Shown piece after piece: positions 55,104 to 64,000 of a stretch of DNA of 64,000 bases. The number at the start of each line of letters is the position of its first letter. The stretch's first letter is position 1. The notes under the pieces were generated by a model, which worked only from the letters and a program-made list of their open reading frames with translations, was not told where the DNA came from and did not search any database. The stretch is from assembly GCA_003525075.1 (NCBI GenBank), contig DQFO01000006.1, forward strand, positions 59,321-123,320. Direction: 5' to 3'. The translations under genes were made by a program, and so were the position numbers. The stretch comes from Clostridiales bacterium. Its GTDB lineage: Bacteria; Bacillota; Clostridia; TANB77; CAG-508.

Positions 55104-55535
55104 TTAAAACCTACTAAAAAAAGAATTAGATTTGTCATCTCTAATCCTTTTTCGTTTTTTTAATTTTATATTAAATGTTTTCCTATATAAGTCTGCTATG
55201 TCTCTAAAATTATTTGGATGTTCTATAACGTCTTTTATCTGACTTGGATAAAAATTGCCATAAATAATATCATATATTCCTAATTGTAGAGCTAATTTCG
55301 TTTCTTCTTGTTTTTGATTTTTTAGTAATAAAATTACTCTCATATTCATTTGCTTTAATATAAATAAGAACTCATGTAAATCTCCTTCTACTGCTTGTGG
55401 AGATATAATAACTGTTTGTCCTTCAAATGTATTATTTTCAATTAGATAATCACTATAATGTGCTACTATTGAATCTCTTAAATTCATTTGAATTTCTTTA
55501 TCTATTTCTTCAATTCCTGTATAAATTACTATCAT
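55104..55535 (-). CDS. Receiver-like (pseudo-receiver) domain protein
   Basis: 143 residues with alternating strands and helices ending in a basic tail (KKRKRIRDD). QMNMRVILLLKNQKQEETKLALQLGIYDIIYGNFYPSQIKDVI resembles the second half of receiver domains such as the N-terminal part of CpaE-like proteins. The acidic phosphorylation pocket is not obvious. The ATG overlaps or abuts the M23 hydrolase stop (55536). Confidence 0.5.
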   Translation of the reverse strand: MIVIYTGIEEIDKEIQMNLRDSIVAHYSDYLIENNTFEGQTVIISPQAVEGDLHEFLFILKQMNMRVILLLKNQKQEETKLALQLGIYDIIYGNFYPSQIKDVIEHPNNFRDIADLYRKTFNIKLKKRKRIRDDKSNSFFSRF

Positions 55536-56287
55536 CTAAATAAATTCCTCCTTTTTCACAATTTCTAATGGATCAATTAATTCTCCATTTTTTCTAATAG
55601 TAAAATGACAATGACAACCTGTTGTAGCTCCGATTTGTTGGATTTCCTTTGTTATCTTTATATGGATTATTTGTTACACCATACACATTTTTCGGTCCTA
55701 CTTTTCCGATAATTTCTCCTTTTTTCACTTTTTTTCCTACTGATACTATAAATTCAGGTGAACTATGACAATAAGAAAATTTATATATACCATCTGTACT
55801 TTTTATAGTGATAGTATATCCACCAGCACCACCCCAACCTACAGATGTTACTTCACCATCCATAATACATACTAGTTTGCTTCCTTCAGGTGCTGCTATA
55901 TCTATTCCAGTATGATAAGTAGATGCTCCTGTTGTTGGTGCATCTCGTTTTCCAAAATTGCTTGTTATCTTATATTGTCCGTTTAACAGGCCAATCTGTT
56001 TTGTCTGTCATTTCTCCACCACCAAATATTTTCTCTACAAATTCCCAAACACTTTCAAAAAAATTCTTTGCTTCATCTTTTTTATATTCAGTATTATAAT
56101 AGGCTAATTCTTTTTTCATATCCACTTTATCTTCATTATTAAAACCAATATATAATATATCTGTTATGCTACAAGCTATGGATAAAAGTATTACTATGAT
56201 AATAATAGGAACTATAAAAGGTTTTATTATCATCAATACAAATCCTATTACTTTTTGTTTCACTTTATTTTTAATCATTGGCATCAT
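55536..56287 (-). CDS. M23-family peptidoglycan hydrolase of the conjugation channel, two +1 frameshifts at CGG
   Basis: A single protein of about 249 residues emerges only with two shifts. Frame 1 gives an N-terminal helix (FIVPIIIIVILLSIACS) up to TDWPVK, then CGG 55979-55981 becomes GGA. Frame 2 gives NFGKRDAPTTGASTYHTGIDI, SVGWGGAGGYT and GEIIGKVG up to GNPTN, then CGG 55630-55632 becomes GGA. Frame 3 gives ATTGCHCHFTIRKNGELIDPLEIV. The zinc ligands H-x3-D (HTGID) and H-x-H (HCH) thus lie in different frames. It would open the wall for the mating channel. Confidence 0.85.
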
Positions 56288-57757
56288 CCTGTTCTATACT
56301 TATTATCTTATTTGTGCTTTCTTCCATATCTTCTTTTCTTATATTATTGATATTAGGTCTATTATAAATTCTGTTATTATTTATATTACTTTCGTTAGTC
56401 TTGAAATTTCTTCCCTCAGCCATATACATACCTAAATTCATAAATTCTTTTCCTACATTAAATGCTTTTCTAAATCCACTTGTTGATTGAGGTGTTTCTG
56501 TATTATTTTCTTTTCCAACCATTGTTGTATTTTGTGTTTGCTTTGTTTCGTTATTTATATTAGTTTGATTTACTGGTCTAGCTTTTTCTGCAAAATTTTG
56601 TGAATAGCTTTCATAACTACTACTAGCGATTGGCTCTGCTTTTATACCACCTGAAGCTCTACTTACTACTTTACTAATAAAGTCATTTCCACCATTGGTA
56701 TTTGTATTTTCTCCTTTAAATTGATAAGCAATCGTTTTTACTGTTTGTCCCATTGCTGCCCCCATTCCTATTCCTTTGTTTGCTAATGCTTCATTGTCGA
56801 CACCTGCTATTCTACTTACTAAATTTTGCATTGTATTTTGTAGTGCATCTGCCAAAGGTAATATCATCATAGCCCATAATAAACTAACCGCCCATCCTGC
56901 ACTTTTTGGTAAAAATGTTAGATATATTAAAAACAAAAATGTATAAACAAATTGCATAAAAGCATTTATTACAATTTGACCAAACCATATACTTGATGCT
57001 ATTGTTCTTTTATTTATAATCCAAAATATTGCAACAATTGGTGTAAATATAGTAAATACAATTAATGTAAACTGTCTTATTATAAATTTAATATTAATTT
57101 TCACAAATAAATAAGCAAACATTGCAATTACTATTGCTGTAGCTATTGCATTACCTGTATTAATACTTGTAAGTAATGAATTACCTAAAAGATCATCTAA
57201 GCTACCATGGCTATTTGCAACTAATAATTTTACTAATGAATTGTTTAACATTAGCATAAACTTAACAAAAATTGGTGCAATTCCAATAGCAGCTGCTCCG
57301 AAAGAACAATCTCATTAAATTGTCTTTTACTTCATTTCTTTTATCTGGGCTAATTCCAGCGACTATCATTTTCCAAGCTAATATTACTATTGCAATTAAA
57401 ATAGGTCCTCCAATTATTCCTGCAATTCTCCAATACCAAGTCATTATCAAATTCCAATTTTCTTGTGTAAATGGCGATATATCTGTTTGATTATTTCCAA
57501 AGATTAGTTCATCATAATTTTTAAAACCGACACCAAAACTTTCATTTGTTGTTAAATCAAAAACTGTTTCTGCTATGCCTCCGAATCATTTTTGCTATAA
57601 TCTTTTCAAATAGTCCGCCTTCATCTTTATCTATCGTTTCTTCTATTTCTGACTTTTTGTCCTCTTCATCATCTGTAAAAAAATTAGCTTGAACATTATT
57701 TGTAAAGCTAAAAAAAATAAGTATCACTAAAAAAATACTTATCAAAACTTTTTTCAT
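56271..57757 (-). CDS. VirB6/TrbL-like channel protein, two +1 frameshifts at CGG
   Basis: Signal peptide (MKKVLISIFLVILIFFSF...VQA), then KIIAKMI and CGG 57581-57583. Skipping C reads GGIAETVFDLTT...NLIMTWYWRIAGIIGGPILIAIVILAW to NLMRLFF, then CGG 57298-57300. Skipping C again reads GAAAIGIAPIFVKFMLMLNNSL and continues through further helices and an Asn-rich cytoplasmic tail. The result is about 495 residues, the expected size and topology of a polytopic VirB6-type subunit. The end overlaps the M23 gene by 17 bp. Confidence 0.82.
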
Positions 57758-57780
57758 TTTCAATTACTTCACCACCTTGC

Positions 57781-59658
57781 CTATGTTGTAATAAATTCAC
57801 TCTCAAATTTTGTCATATCTATTTTTATTGCTCTGACATCTCCTCCTCTAATTAAAATACATTCTCCTGGTCTTGCTTTTGTTAATATTTCTTTTACTCC
57901 TGATGGTAATTTAAAAAACTTCATTATTTCATCAATACTTCCTATAGACTGCTTTAATAAAATTATTGTATCACAACAATTTATTATAGCTTCAGCTTGA
58001 TTACTTTGTCTCATTTCGGATAAATTTTGAGTGGCTAAAATCATTGCCACTTTTTTCTTTCTTGCACGCCTCGCCAAGTTTTCTAAGAAATCTGAAGTTT
58101 CCTTATTCTTAAATAAATTCCATGCTTCATCTACTACTACATATCTTTTGTTTCTTTCTTTTGTGGCCATATATTTATTTGTTATCCAAGTAGTTAATAC
58201 TAGACACACATAATATCTCATAATTTCATCCTTAATCTCCGAAATATCAAAACATATTATCTGGTCGTTTATTTTTAATGTACTCTGGCAATCAAATATT
58301 CCTAATGTATTTCCATTTAAAAAATTAGAAATAGTACTTGTTAATCCTTTGTTTCTTATCTTTTCTTTCATAACTCTATGAAAATCTGTTAGTGTAGGCA
58401 TTTTCTTTTTTATATTTCCAAATGTTATTACTCCTTCGTATTTTCCACCTTCTTTTTCATAAATTGAATCTCTGTCTTTCGTTATTTCTTTTTCTCTATA
58501 AACTTCCCTTACAGCTTGCTCAATATCTGCTATTTCATTAGGTTTTAAAGTTCTGTTCTCATACTTGTTTATGATTCCATTCATAATAGATCTAATTTCT
58601 GTTATTTTGCTATCAATATCTATAAATCCTTCATCCTCATCTATATCAATGTCAAACAAATTTATTCCTACTGGTATGCTTTGTCTAACTTTTATAATTC
58701 TTCCACCTAATTTTTCAGTTTGTGCTACATATTCTCCCTCAACATCTAATATAGCTGCTCTCCTATTTATTAGTGCAGTTCTTCCAACTATTGTTTTTAC
58801 TGTTACAGACTTTCCACTTCCTGGTACTCCAAATATTGCAATATTTGCATTTGCTAATCCTTGTGTAAAAGTTTCTAAATTCATTGGAAGTCCTGTAAAT
58901 AAGTCTCTTCCTAAATAAATACCTTCTTTTACACTTGATTTTGTTCTTGCTATTGGGAACATCGCTGCTAACCCTGCTGTTGTCATATTTCTATTATTAT
59001 CACTTATAATATTGTTGTTTAATGGTAATGTTTCTTTTAATGCATCTAATTGTTTAAAATATAGTGGTCGTATTTCACACGATTTATTTGCAAATTCATC
59101 TCTTAATAACTTGCTTTTTTCATTCAATTCTTTAAGACTTGTAGCATTTACTCTTAATGTAATTTTTATAAAGAATAGCTTATCATTATTTATTTGTATA
59201 TTTCTTCTCATTTCTTCAAATGATTGTATATTTTCTTCTAGTTTATGCAATTCTTCAATATTTCCTTGCTTTTCAAACAAAAGATAGTCTGACTGCAATT
59301 TTGTAACTTTATGAGTCAAATATTTTATTACATTTCTTTCATCTGCAATTTGCACTTGTGTAGAAATATCAACATCTCCTATTGTGTTTAAAATATCATC
59401 TAACCATCCAATTCCAATATAACTTGGATAAAACATCAATACAAAAATTCTAGCATATTTGTCATCTCCCATATAAATATAATCTTGTTTTTCTTGTATA
59501 ACTTCAGGAGCAAGTAATGATATTAATTGTGGTTGATTATCAAAGAAATTTTCATCTTTTATTTTTCTTCTTTTTTTGTGTAATTCTATTTTCTTCTCTT
59601 TGATTCGTTTTCTTTTCTTATATGGTCTAATCTTTCTTTCTCGTTTTATCTGTAACAT
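57781..59658 (-). CDS. virB4: VirB4-type conjugation ATPase
   Basis: 625 residues from ATG 59658 (AAAGGAGG upstream). Walker A GVPGSGKSVTVKT at about residue 278, Walker B RYVVVDEAWNLFKN, and the later ATQNLSEMRQS motif of VirB4/TraE ATPases are intact. It powers assembly and operation of the secretion channel at the membrane. No CGG codon occurs in this gene, in contrast to its neighbours. Confidence 0.93.
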   Translation of the reverse strand: MLQIKRERKIRPYKKRKRIKEKKIELHKKRRKIKDENFFDNQPQLISLLAPEVIQEKQDYIYMGDDKYARIFVLMFYPSYIGIGWLDDILNTIGDVDISTQVQIADERNVIKYLTHKVTKLQSDYLLFEKQGNIEELHKLEENIQSFEEMRRNIQINNDKLFFIKITLRVNATSLKELNEKSKLLRDEFANKSCEIRPLYFKQLDALKETLPLNNNIISDNNRNMTTAGLAAMFPIARTKSSVKEGIYLGRDLFTGLPMNLETFTQGLANANIAIFGVPGSGKSVTVKTIVGRTALINRRAAILDVEGEYVAQTEKLGGRIIKVRQSIPVGINLFDIDIDEDEGFIDIDSKITEIRSIMNGIINKYENRTLKPNEIADIEQAVREVYREKEITKDRDSIYEKEGGKYEGVITFGNIKKKMPTLTDFHRVMKEKIRNKGLTSTISNFLNGNTLGIFDCQSTLKINDQIICFDISEIKDEIMRYYVCLVLTTWITNKYMATKERNKRYVVVDEAWNLFKNKETSDFLENLARRARKKKVAMILATQNLSEMRQSNQAEAIINCCDTIILLKQSIGSIDEIMKFFKLPSGVKEILTKARPGECILIRGGDVRAIKIDMTKFESEFITT

Positions 59659-60343
59659 ATAGTTCGAAACCTCCTTTCTGCTCAATATCTGCTACCTTAT
59701 TTTTGTTTCCCTTGTGCAACTGTTCATATATTAGTTCTACAATTTCTCTATCATTTAATAATCTTGTACTAACTTTTATATTAAGCAAATGATATCTTAA
59801 TAATTGATAGAATTCTTTTAATTCTGATTCAGCTACTTTTCTATTATTAAAAGATGATATTACCATATAATTTTTTCTTTCAAATAAATTTTGATCTTCT
59901 TGTAACTTTTCTAAATGTGCTATTATTTGATTAGCATATTCTTTTACATTATCATTAGCATTTATTGTGCTTATTTTTATTTCTTCTAACATATCTCCTA
60001 TTTCAATTTGTTTTTTTACTTCTAAAAATTGAATCGGAAATTTAAGCATTTGTGCTATACTTATTAGTTCTCTATCAACATTTGCTTTTTCTCCATCATG
60101 CAATAAACTGTATTCTATACTTTCTAATTCTATTATTATAGAATGTTGGTTTTTATTTATTGTAATTACTTGATTATTAAATCCATCTATTCCCCATAAA
60201 TTGCTAAGCGTCTTTTTGCCTTTTTTTATATTTGACTTGTCTATGGGTTTTACTTCTTGTAAGTTGTTTTTCTTTCTTGTGTATATTAGAGTTCCTATCA
60301 TAAAGATAATTCCAACTAATATAAAAATAAATGCAATTATCAT
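59627..60343 (-). CDS. Membrane-anchored protein of the conjugation operon
   Basis: 239 residues from ATG 60343. One N-terminal helix (MIIAFIFILVGIIFMIGTLIY), then a domain with SIIIELESIEYSLLHDGEKANVDREL and a long helical stretch (NDNVKEYANQIIAHLEKLQEDQNLFERKNYMVIS) similar to the N-terminal domain of VirB4-type proteins. It sits between PrgI and VirB4, where such proteins are usual. Overlaps the virB4 start by 32 bp. Confidence 0.65.
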   Translation of the reverse strand: MIIAFIFILVGIIFMIGTLIYTRKKNNLQEVKPIDKSNIKKGKKTLSNLWGIDGFNNQVITINKNQHSIIIELESIEYSLLHDGEKANVDRELISIAQMLKFPIQFLEVKKQIEIGDMLEEIKISTINANDNVKEYANQIIAHLEKLQEDQNLFERKNYMVISSFNNRKVAESELKEFYQLLRYHLLNIKVSTRLLNDREIVELIYEQLHKGNKNKVADIEQKGGFELYVTDKTRKKD

Positions 60344-60350
60344 TTTCTTC

Positions 60351-60633
60351 CTACCTTTCAAATATAAAAATTTTCTTTCTAAAAATGTATTTTAGAACAT
60401 TGAAAAAGTATTTATCTGCATATATATTACCTATTTTCAAAAAAGCAAAAGTCATAAGTATTGCTACTACACTTAAAAATATTATTGTTTTTACTATTGT
60501 TGAAATATGAAAAAATAATATTCCTAATGATATTACACTTGCAATTACATATAACATTTGTCTTAATGATAGATAACCACCGAAATACTTTTTCTTCATG
60601 TGTAAAATCAAATGGTACTTTATATAAACTCAT
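60351..60633 (-). CDS. prgI: PrgI-family (VirB3-like) membrane protein, +1 frameshift at CGG
   Basis: ATG 60633 after GGAGG begins SLYKVPFDFTHEEKVF, the typical PrgI opening. At CGG 60580-60582, followed here by T, the frame breaks; skipping C gives GGT and GGYLSLRQMLYVIASV..., two membrane helices and the ending FRKKIFIFER. The total is 93 residues, normal for the family, which corresponds to VirB3 in the channel. This is the one site where CGG is followed by T. Confidence 0.85.
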
Positions 60634-60645
60634 TTTTTCTACCTC

Positions 60646-61057
60646 CTAACCATTTGCACTTCCACCTGTAATTAATGCTCCACCACCATTTGTAGCAATG
60701 CTTAGAATAATTCCAGAAACTATAAGAGATAACCCTAAAAGCATTGTTCCAGCACATACCCAAGCTAAAGCTCCTATTGATTCACTTCTTTTATTAGCAT
60801 TATTTGAATTTACTATCATTTTTAAGGCAATAATAACGATACTCACAAATACTAAAATTCCTCCGTATTGGCATTGCTAATTTAATAACAGCATTTTTTA
60901 TATTTTCTGTAGCTTGATTTACTTCAGCAGTGCTAATACTTCCTTGAGCTGCGAATACTTTTGTTGGCAATAACATTAATGTTGTAGGTATTACCCATAA
61001 CTTATTTTTAATTTTATAATATTTTTTTCTTAAATTCTCTTTGTTGATTTTTCTCAT
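60646..61057 (-). CDS. VirB2/TrbC-like pilin-type subunit, +1 frameshift at CGG
   Basis: ATG 61057 follows GGAGG. A signal sequence (KLWVIPTTLMLLPTKVFA) is followed by AQGSISTAEVNQATENIKNAVIKLAMPI, then CGG 60863-60865. Skipping C reads GGILVFVSIVIIALKMIV and a second helix, ending GGGALITGGSANG. The two-helix small form of about 136 residues fits VirB2/TrbC subunits. Confidence 0.78.
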
Positions 61058-61123
61058 CTCATAACCCTCCTTGATTTGTTGCAAATATTTAGGCTATAGT
61101 ATGCATCACTTTCTTTAGTTCTT

Positions 61124-61376
61124 TTAAAATACATTAAGTAATAGCGGTATTCCTAATGTGATTATAATTAATACTAAAGTTATTATAAAATTCTTTATCC
61201 CAAATTTTATTGCTTTTTCAGATTTCTTTTTGGCTCCGAAATAACCATATTAATAGACTTACAATTATCCAAATTGTGAATAACACTATTGATATCGTAA
61301 ATCCTATTCTCATTATGTTTTGAAACATAATATCTAAATTTCCTGTCAAATTATTAACATCATAAGTAGGTATCAT
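61124..61376 (-). CDS. Small two-helix membrane protein of the conjugation operon, +1 frameshift at CGG
   Basis: From ATG 61376 (GGAGG upstream): MIPTYDVNNLTGNLDIMFQN, then a helix ending LLIWLF, then CGG 61236-61238. Skipping C reads GAKKKSEKAIKFGIKNFIITLVLIIITLG and ends VF. The restored protein has 83 residues and two helices; neither half is meaningful alone. Such small proteins precede the VirB2-like gene in related elements. Confidence 0.72.
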
Positions 61377-61395
61377 TTTTCCTCCTTGCTTTCAG

Positions 61396-61441
61396 CAAAA
61401 ATAAATCGTTGTCAAAATCTTTGATTTTGTTCCAACGATTA
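61396..61441 (-). terminator. Terminator of the Rep-like gene
   Basis: AATCGTTG (61404) and CAACGATT (61433) with inner AAAATC/GATTTT pairing form a long stem; TATTTTT follows on the - strand. Confidence 0.75.
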
Positions 61442-61459
61442 TATGCTGTGTTATAAAAG

Positions 61460-62206
61460 CTATCTAGCTTTTTCTAATTCTTTGATTAAACTTATATAAT
61501 AATACTCAAAAAAATTATTTATTTCTTTGCTTGTATCTTGATATTCTTCTTGTTTATTTTTACAATTATCATAAACATATATTAATTTTTCTCTTGTAGC
61601 CCTATTTAATAATATACTTCTGTTACTAATGCTTAAATCTTTCAAAGCATATATAATTATTTTCAGTTTTTCAATATTATCTTCTGTAAATATTTTTAGT
61701 AATTCTTCTGTATAATTCAATTCTAGTTTTTCTAATATTTCCATAAATTTTACTTCTTGAACCGATGTCATATTTTCTGGATTTTCACTTTCTTTTTTTA
61801 TAATATAATTAAAAAGTCTATCTATCTTTATATTTATATTATTATCTTGTCGTTTTTGAGACATACCCTCTGACATTTTTATAGTATAGGGGTATGTCAT
61901 TTTTGTTACATAGGGTATGTCATTAATATAAATTCTTCTTTGTATAATTTCATTCTTGTTATTTCTTATTAAATCTACATATACAAAATTCAATTTATTA
62001 AGATGCGATATCCAATTAGATATTGTATGAGCTTTAGAATTGAACAAATCTGCTAAATAGTTATTTGATGCATAACAATATCCTTCTTTATTTGCCAATG
62101 CTGTTATAACAGCATAAAGTAATTTTTCATTTGACTTTAGTTCTTCATTAAATAAAACTGTCGAGGGTATTACTGCATAATACCCTATTTTGCTTTCTTC
62201 ATTCAC
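61460..62206 (-). CDS. Replication-initiator-like helix-turn-helix protein
   Basis: 248 residues. The N-terminal domain (IPSTVLFNEELKSNEKLLYAVITALANKEGYCYASNNYLADLFN) is the winged-helix region shared by RepA_N-like and related initiators of plasmids and ICEs. The C-terminal part is helical. Next to ParA/ParB it probably supports replication of the excised element. Confidence 0.75.
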   Translation of the reverse strand: MNEESKIGYYAVIPSTVLFNEELKSNEKLLYAVITALANKEGYCYASNNYLADLFNSKAHTISNWISHLNKLNFVYVDLIRNNKNEIIQRRIYINDIPYVTKMTYPYTIKMSEGMSQKRQDNNINIKIDRLFNYIIKKESENPENMTSVQEVKFMEILEKLELNYTEELLKIFTEDNIEKLKIIIYALKDLSISNRSILLNRATREKLIYVYDNCKNKQEEYQDTSKEINNFFEYYYISLIKELEKAR

Positions 62207-62223
62207 ATATAATATATCACCTC

Positions 62224-62252
62224 CAAAAAAAATAAGCCAAAATGGCTTATTT
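62224..62252 (-). terminator. Terminator after parB
   Basis: AATAAGCCA and TGGCTTATT form a stem followed by a long T run on the - strand. Confidence 0.75.
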
Positions 62253-62316
62253 AAATGTGTAAAAATCTATTTTTTAATAATTTATACATTTGACTTTAAT
62301 TTATAATAGAGTTAGC

Positions 62317-63252
62317 TCACTTTACTTTCTTTTTGTTCCACTCTTGATAATAAATTTCTAACAGTTCCATAATCTTATTATCAATTTGTTTGTTTGAATA
62401 AGCTTTAGGAAAGTAATGTCTAATTTTATCATAAGAAGTTCTAAACTGCTCCTTTTGATTAGGTTTCTCTTCTCTCATTATTTCTTCAATTTTATTGTCT
62501 GTTAATGTTCCTTTTTCCTCAAGATTTCTTAATAGTTGAGCTTGACTTAAAGTAGGGGTTGATTCATTATACTTAAAAATATCATACAGTAAGTTTTGAT
62601 TATCTTCATTTATATAAGACATTTCAACTGCTGGCCTTAAAGCTATTCTTTTCGCATCAACTAACTCTAATAAATCAGGTATCAAATAAGTAAGTCTAAT
62701 ATATCGTTGTATTGTTCTAGCACTTTCTCCAACTTCTTCTCCTAATATTTCAGTTGATATTTTATTATCTGACTTCTCGTCCATTGGTCGAGAAGTATTT
62801 TCTAATTGTTTCCCTTGATGTTTCATAGCTTCCAATTTCATTTTATAGGCAAATGCCTTTTCAGAAGGAAGTAATTCTTCTCTTTGAATATTAGAATCTA
62901 CCATCAAAATAGTTGCTTCATCATCAGTCAAATTCTTAACAATACAAGGAATTGTTTTTAATCCTGCTTTTATAGCTGCATGTTTTCTTCTGTGTCCTGA
63001 AATCATTTCATAGTCTCCATTAACTCTTTGCCTAACTATTGTTGGAAGATATACTCCTCTTTCTTGAATACTCTCTATAAGTTTATTCATATCTTCATCA
63101 TCATTTACCTTAAAAGGATGATTAGGAAAATCGTGTATAGAGTCTATTGAAATTTTAATTACTTGCTCATTATCAGCATTATCTCTTTCTGCTTGTGTTG
63201 TAAATAAACTATCTAGTGAGGTAAGGTGCATTTTAGGATTTTGTTCTTTCAT
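62317..63252 (-). CDS. parB: ParB-family partition protein
   Basis: 311 residues. ParB/Srx nuclease-like domain with GVYLPTIVRQ and the nucleotide motif GDYEMISGHRRKHAAIKAG, then the HTH region EVGESARTIQRYIRLTYLIPDLLELV and a C-terminal dimer part. It binds parS-like sites and CTP in the wider family. Its start overlaps the parA end by 20 bp. Confidence 0.9.
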   Translation of the reverse strand: MKEQNPKMHLTSLDSLFTTQAERDNADNEQVIKISIDSIHDFPNHPFKVNDDEDMNKLIESIQERGVYLPTIVRQRVNGDYEMISGHRRKHAAIKAGLKTIPCIVKNLTDDEATILMVDSNIQREELLPSEKAFAYKMKLEAMKHQGKQLENTSRPMDEKSDNKISTEILGEEVGESARTIQRYIRLTYLIPDLLELVDAKRIALRPAVEMSYINEDNQNLLYDIFKYNESTPTLSQAQLLRNLEEKGTLTDNKIEEIMREEKPNQKEQFRTSYDKIRHYFPKAYSNKQIDNKIMELLEIYYQEWNKKKVK

Positions 63253-64000
63253 CGTTCAATACCTCCTCTACTAAATTTTCATATGCTTTTGCTACAGTTC
63301 CCTTTTTATCATATTCAAATATACTTTTTCCTCTAATAGATGCTTCAGCTGTTTTTATTGCTAATGGTATTTCAGTATCATATATTTTCACATATTTACC
63401 ATAGTTTTTATCCAATTCTTGCCTAACATTTTTTGAGAGATTTGCTCTTCTATCTACTAAAGTCAATAATATTCCTTTAACTCTTAAATCTGGATTTATT
63501 GTTCTTCTTACTTTTGAAACAGTTTCAAATAAATATGTCATTCCCCTCATTGCAAGGTATTGGCTTTGAACTGGAATAATTATTTCATTGCTACAAGCTA
63601 AGCAATTTATAGGAATTAATCCTAAAGATGGCATACAATCAATTAAAATATAGTCATATTCATTTTTTACTGTATTCAAACAATTTTTTAATATAAATTC
63701 TCTGCTCATAGCATTTCCTAAAGAAAGTTCTATTGCAGAAAGACTTATATCTGAAGGAATAAGGTCAATTTTTTCTTCATGATGTAAAATAGCATCATGA
63801 ATTTTGATTTCTTTGTCCATTATTTCAGCATACATTAAATCTGCAAGAGTTACTGGCATATCTTCTTGCTCATAATACCCTAATGAAGTAGTTAAATTTC
63901 CTTGTGGATCTGCATCAACTAATAAAACCTTTTTGTTTTCTTTTGCAAGAGCCACTCCAATAGAAAGTGTTGTTGTTGTTTTACCAACACCACCTTTTTG
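63233..64000 (-). CDS. parA: ParA-family partition ATPase (5' end outside window)
   Basis: The frame is open to the right edge and includes the deviant Walker A KGGVGKTTTT at the very border. LLVDADPQGNLTTSLG, DYILIDCMPSLGL and IIIPVQSQYLAMRG follow in ParA order. It segregates or stabilises the element together with ParB. Only a few N-terminal residues are missing. Confidence 0.93.
   Translation of the reverse strand, partial: QKGGVGKTTTTLSIGVALAKENKKVLLVDADPQGNLTTSLGYYEQEDMPVTLADLMYAEIMDKEIKIHDAILHHEEKIDLIPSDISLSAIELSLGNAMSREFILKNCLNTVKNEYDYILIDCMPSLGLIPINCLACSNEIIIPVQSQYLAMRGMTYLFETVSKVRRTINPDLRVKGILLTLVDRRANLSKNVRQELDKNYGKYVKIYDTEIPLAIKTAEASIRGKSIFEYDKKGTVAKAYENLVEEVLNDERTKS

Noticed and set aside
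26041..61238. Sequencing errors or ordinary pseudogenes as the cause of the broken genes
   Set aside because: Random errors would not always insert a C that makes an in-frame CGG before a Gly codon. A motif-driven error at TGGA should strike all frames, including the very common ATGGAA, and it does not. The rest of each gene is intact. Raw reads remain the decisive test.

Overview
The window is very AT-rich and reads as a Gram-positive anaerobe of the Clostridia type. The evidence is a desulfoferrodoxin, a DgkA-type lipid kinase, Bce-type and Vex-type ABC transporters, S11 carboxypeptidase, VanZ, SpoVG, a class B sortase and an LPXTG-like adhesin. Codon use is strongly AT-ending, and TTG and GTG starts occur. 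An uncultured low-GC gut Clostridia is my best guess, but no marker gene settles it. I saw no rRNA, tRNA or CRISPR array.

Layout. 1-19.9 kb (+ strand) is mostly housekeeping chromosome: the end of a copper ATPase, a transglutaminase-like protein, a collapsed ttcA remnant, a coiled-coil repeat protein, an Eis-type acetyltransferase, a WHH nuclease, phosphoglycerate mutase, class I aldolase, a cytidylate-kinase-like protein, a compositionally foreign small gene, lipid genes (PAP2, DgkA, Mbeg1-like, Cls), a pseudouridine synthase, a Vex-like permease-ATPase-permease set and superoxide reductase. 19.9-20.8 kb has no convincing gene. 20.8-41.4 kb (mostly - strand) is an accessory and envelope-stress region: small orphan genes with a shared 12-bp motif after their stops, a Bce-type transporter with its two-component system and two matching operators, a second two-component system with an ABC pair, a VanZ/carboxypeptidase pair, an ABC-2 exporter, and HU on the + strand. 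41.7-43.2 kb holds an AAA/DUF4143 ATPase behind a 23-bp iteron array. 43.2-64 kb (- strand) is an integrative conjugative element: ParA, ParB, a Rep-like HTH protein, a VirB2-like subunit, PrgI, VirB4, a VirB6-like protein, an M23 hydrolase, sortase B, a giant thioester/SpaA adhesin, SpoVG, a replication-relaxation protein and VirD4. No relaxase or integrase is visible, so the element continues past 64 kb.

Main discovery. Nine genes are interrupted by +1 frameshifts at eleven places, and every break has the same structure: an in-frame CGG codon followed by A (ten) or T (one). Skipping the C turns CGG-N into a glycine codon GGN and restores the protein. The sites lie in the Walker A glycine of the Bce-type ATPase, VirD4, the replication-relaxation protein, the adhesin (joining its signal peptide to its body), the M23 hydrolase (two), the VirB6-like protein (two), PrgI, the VirB2-like subunit and a small membrane protein. 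Reading both strands by eye, I found no other in-frame CGG in any native-looking gene. The only unshifted CGG codons are in two ORFs that look imported: the WHH nuclease and the GC-richer gene at 9524. The simplest reading is that CGG is unassigned or starved in this organism and acts as an obligatory +1 shift, much like AGG-Y in Perkinsus mitochondria. This would leave most of the conjugation machinery dependent on frameshifting and would act as a barrier to foreign genes.
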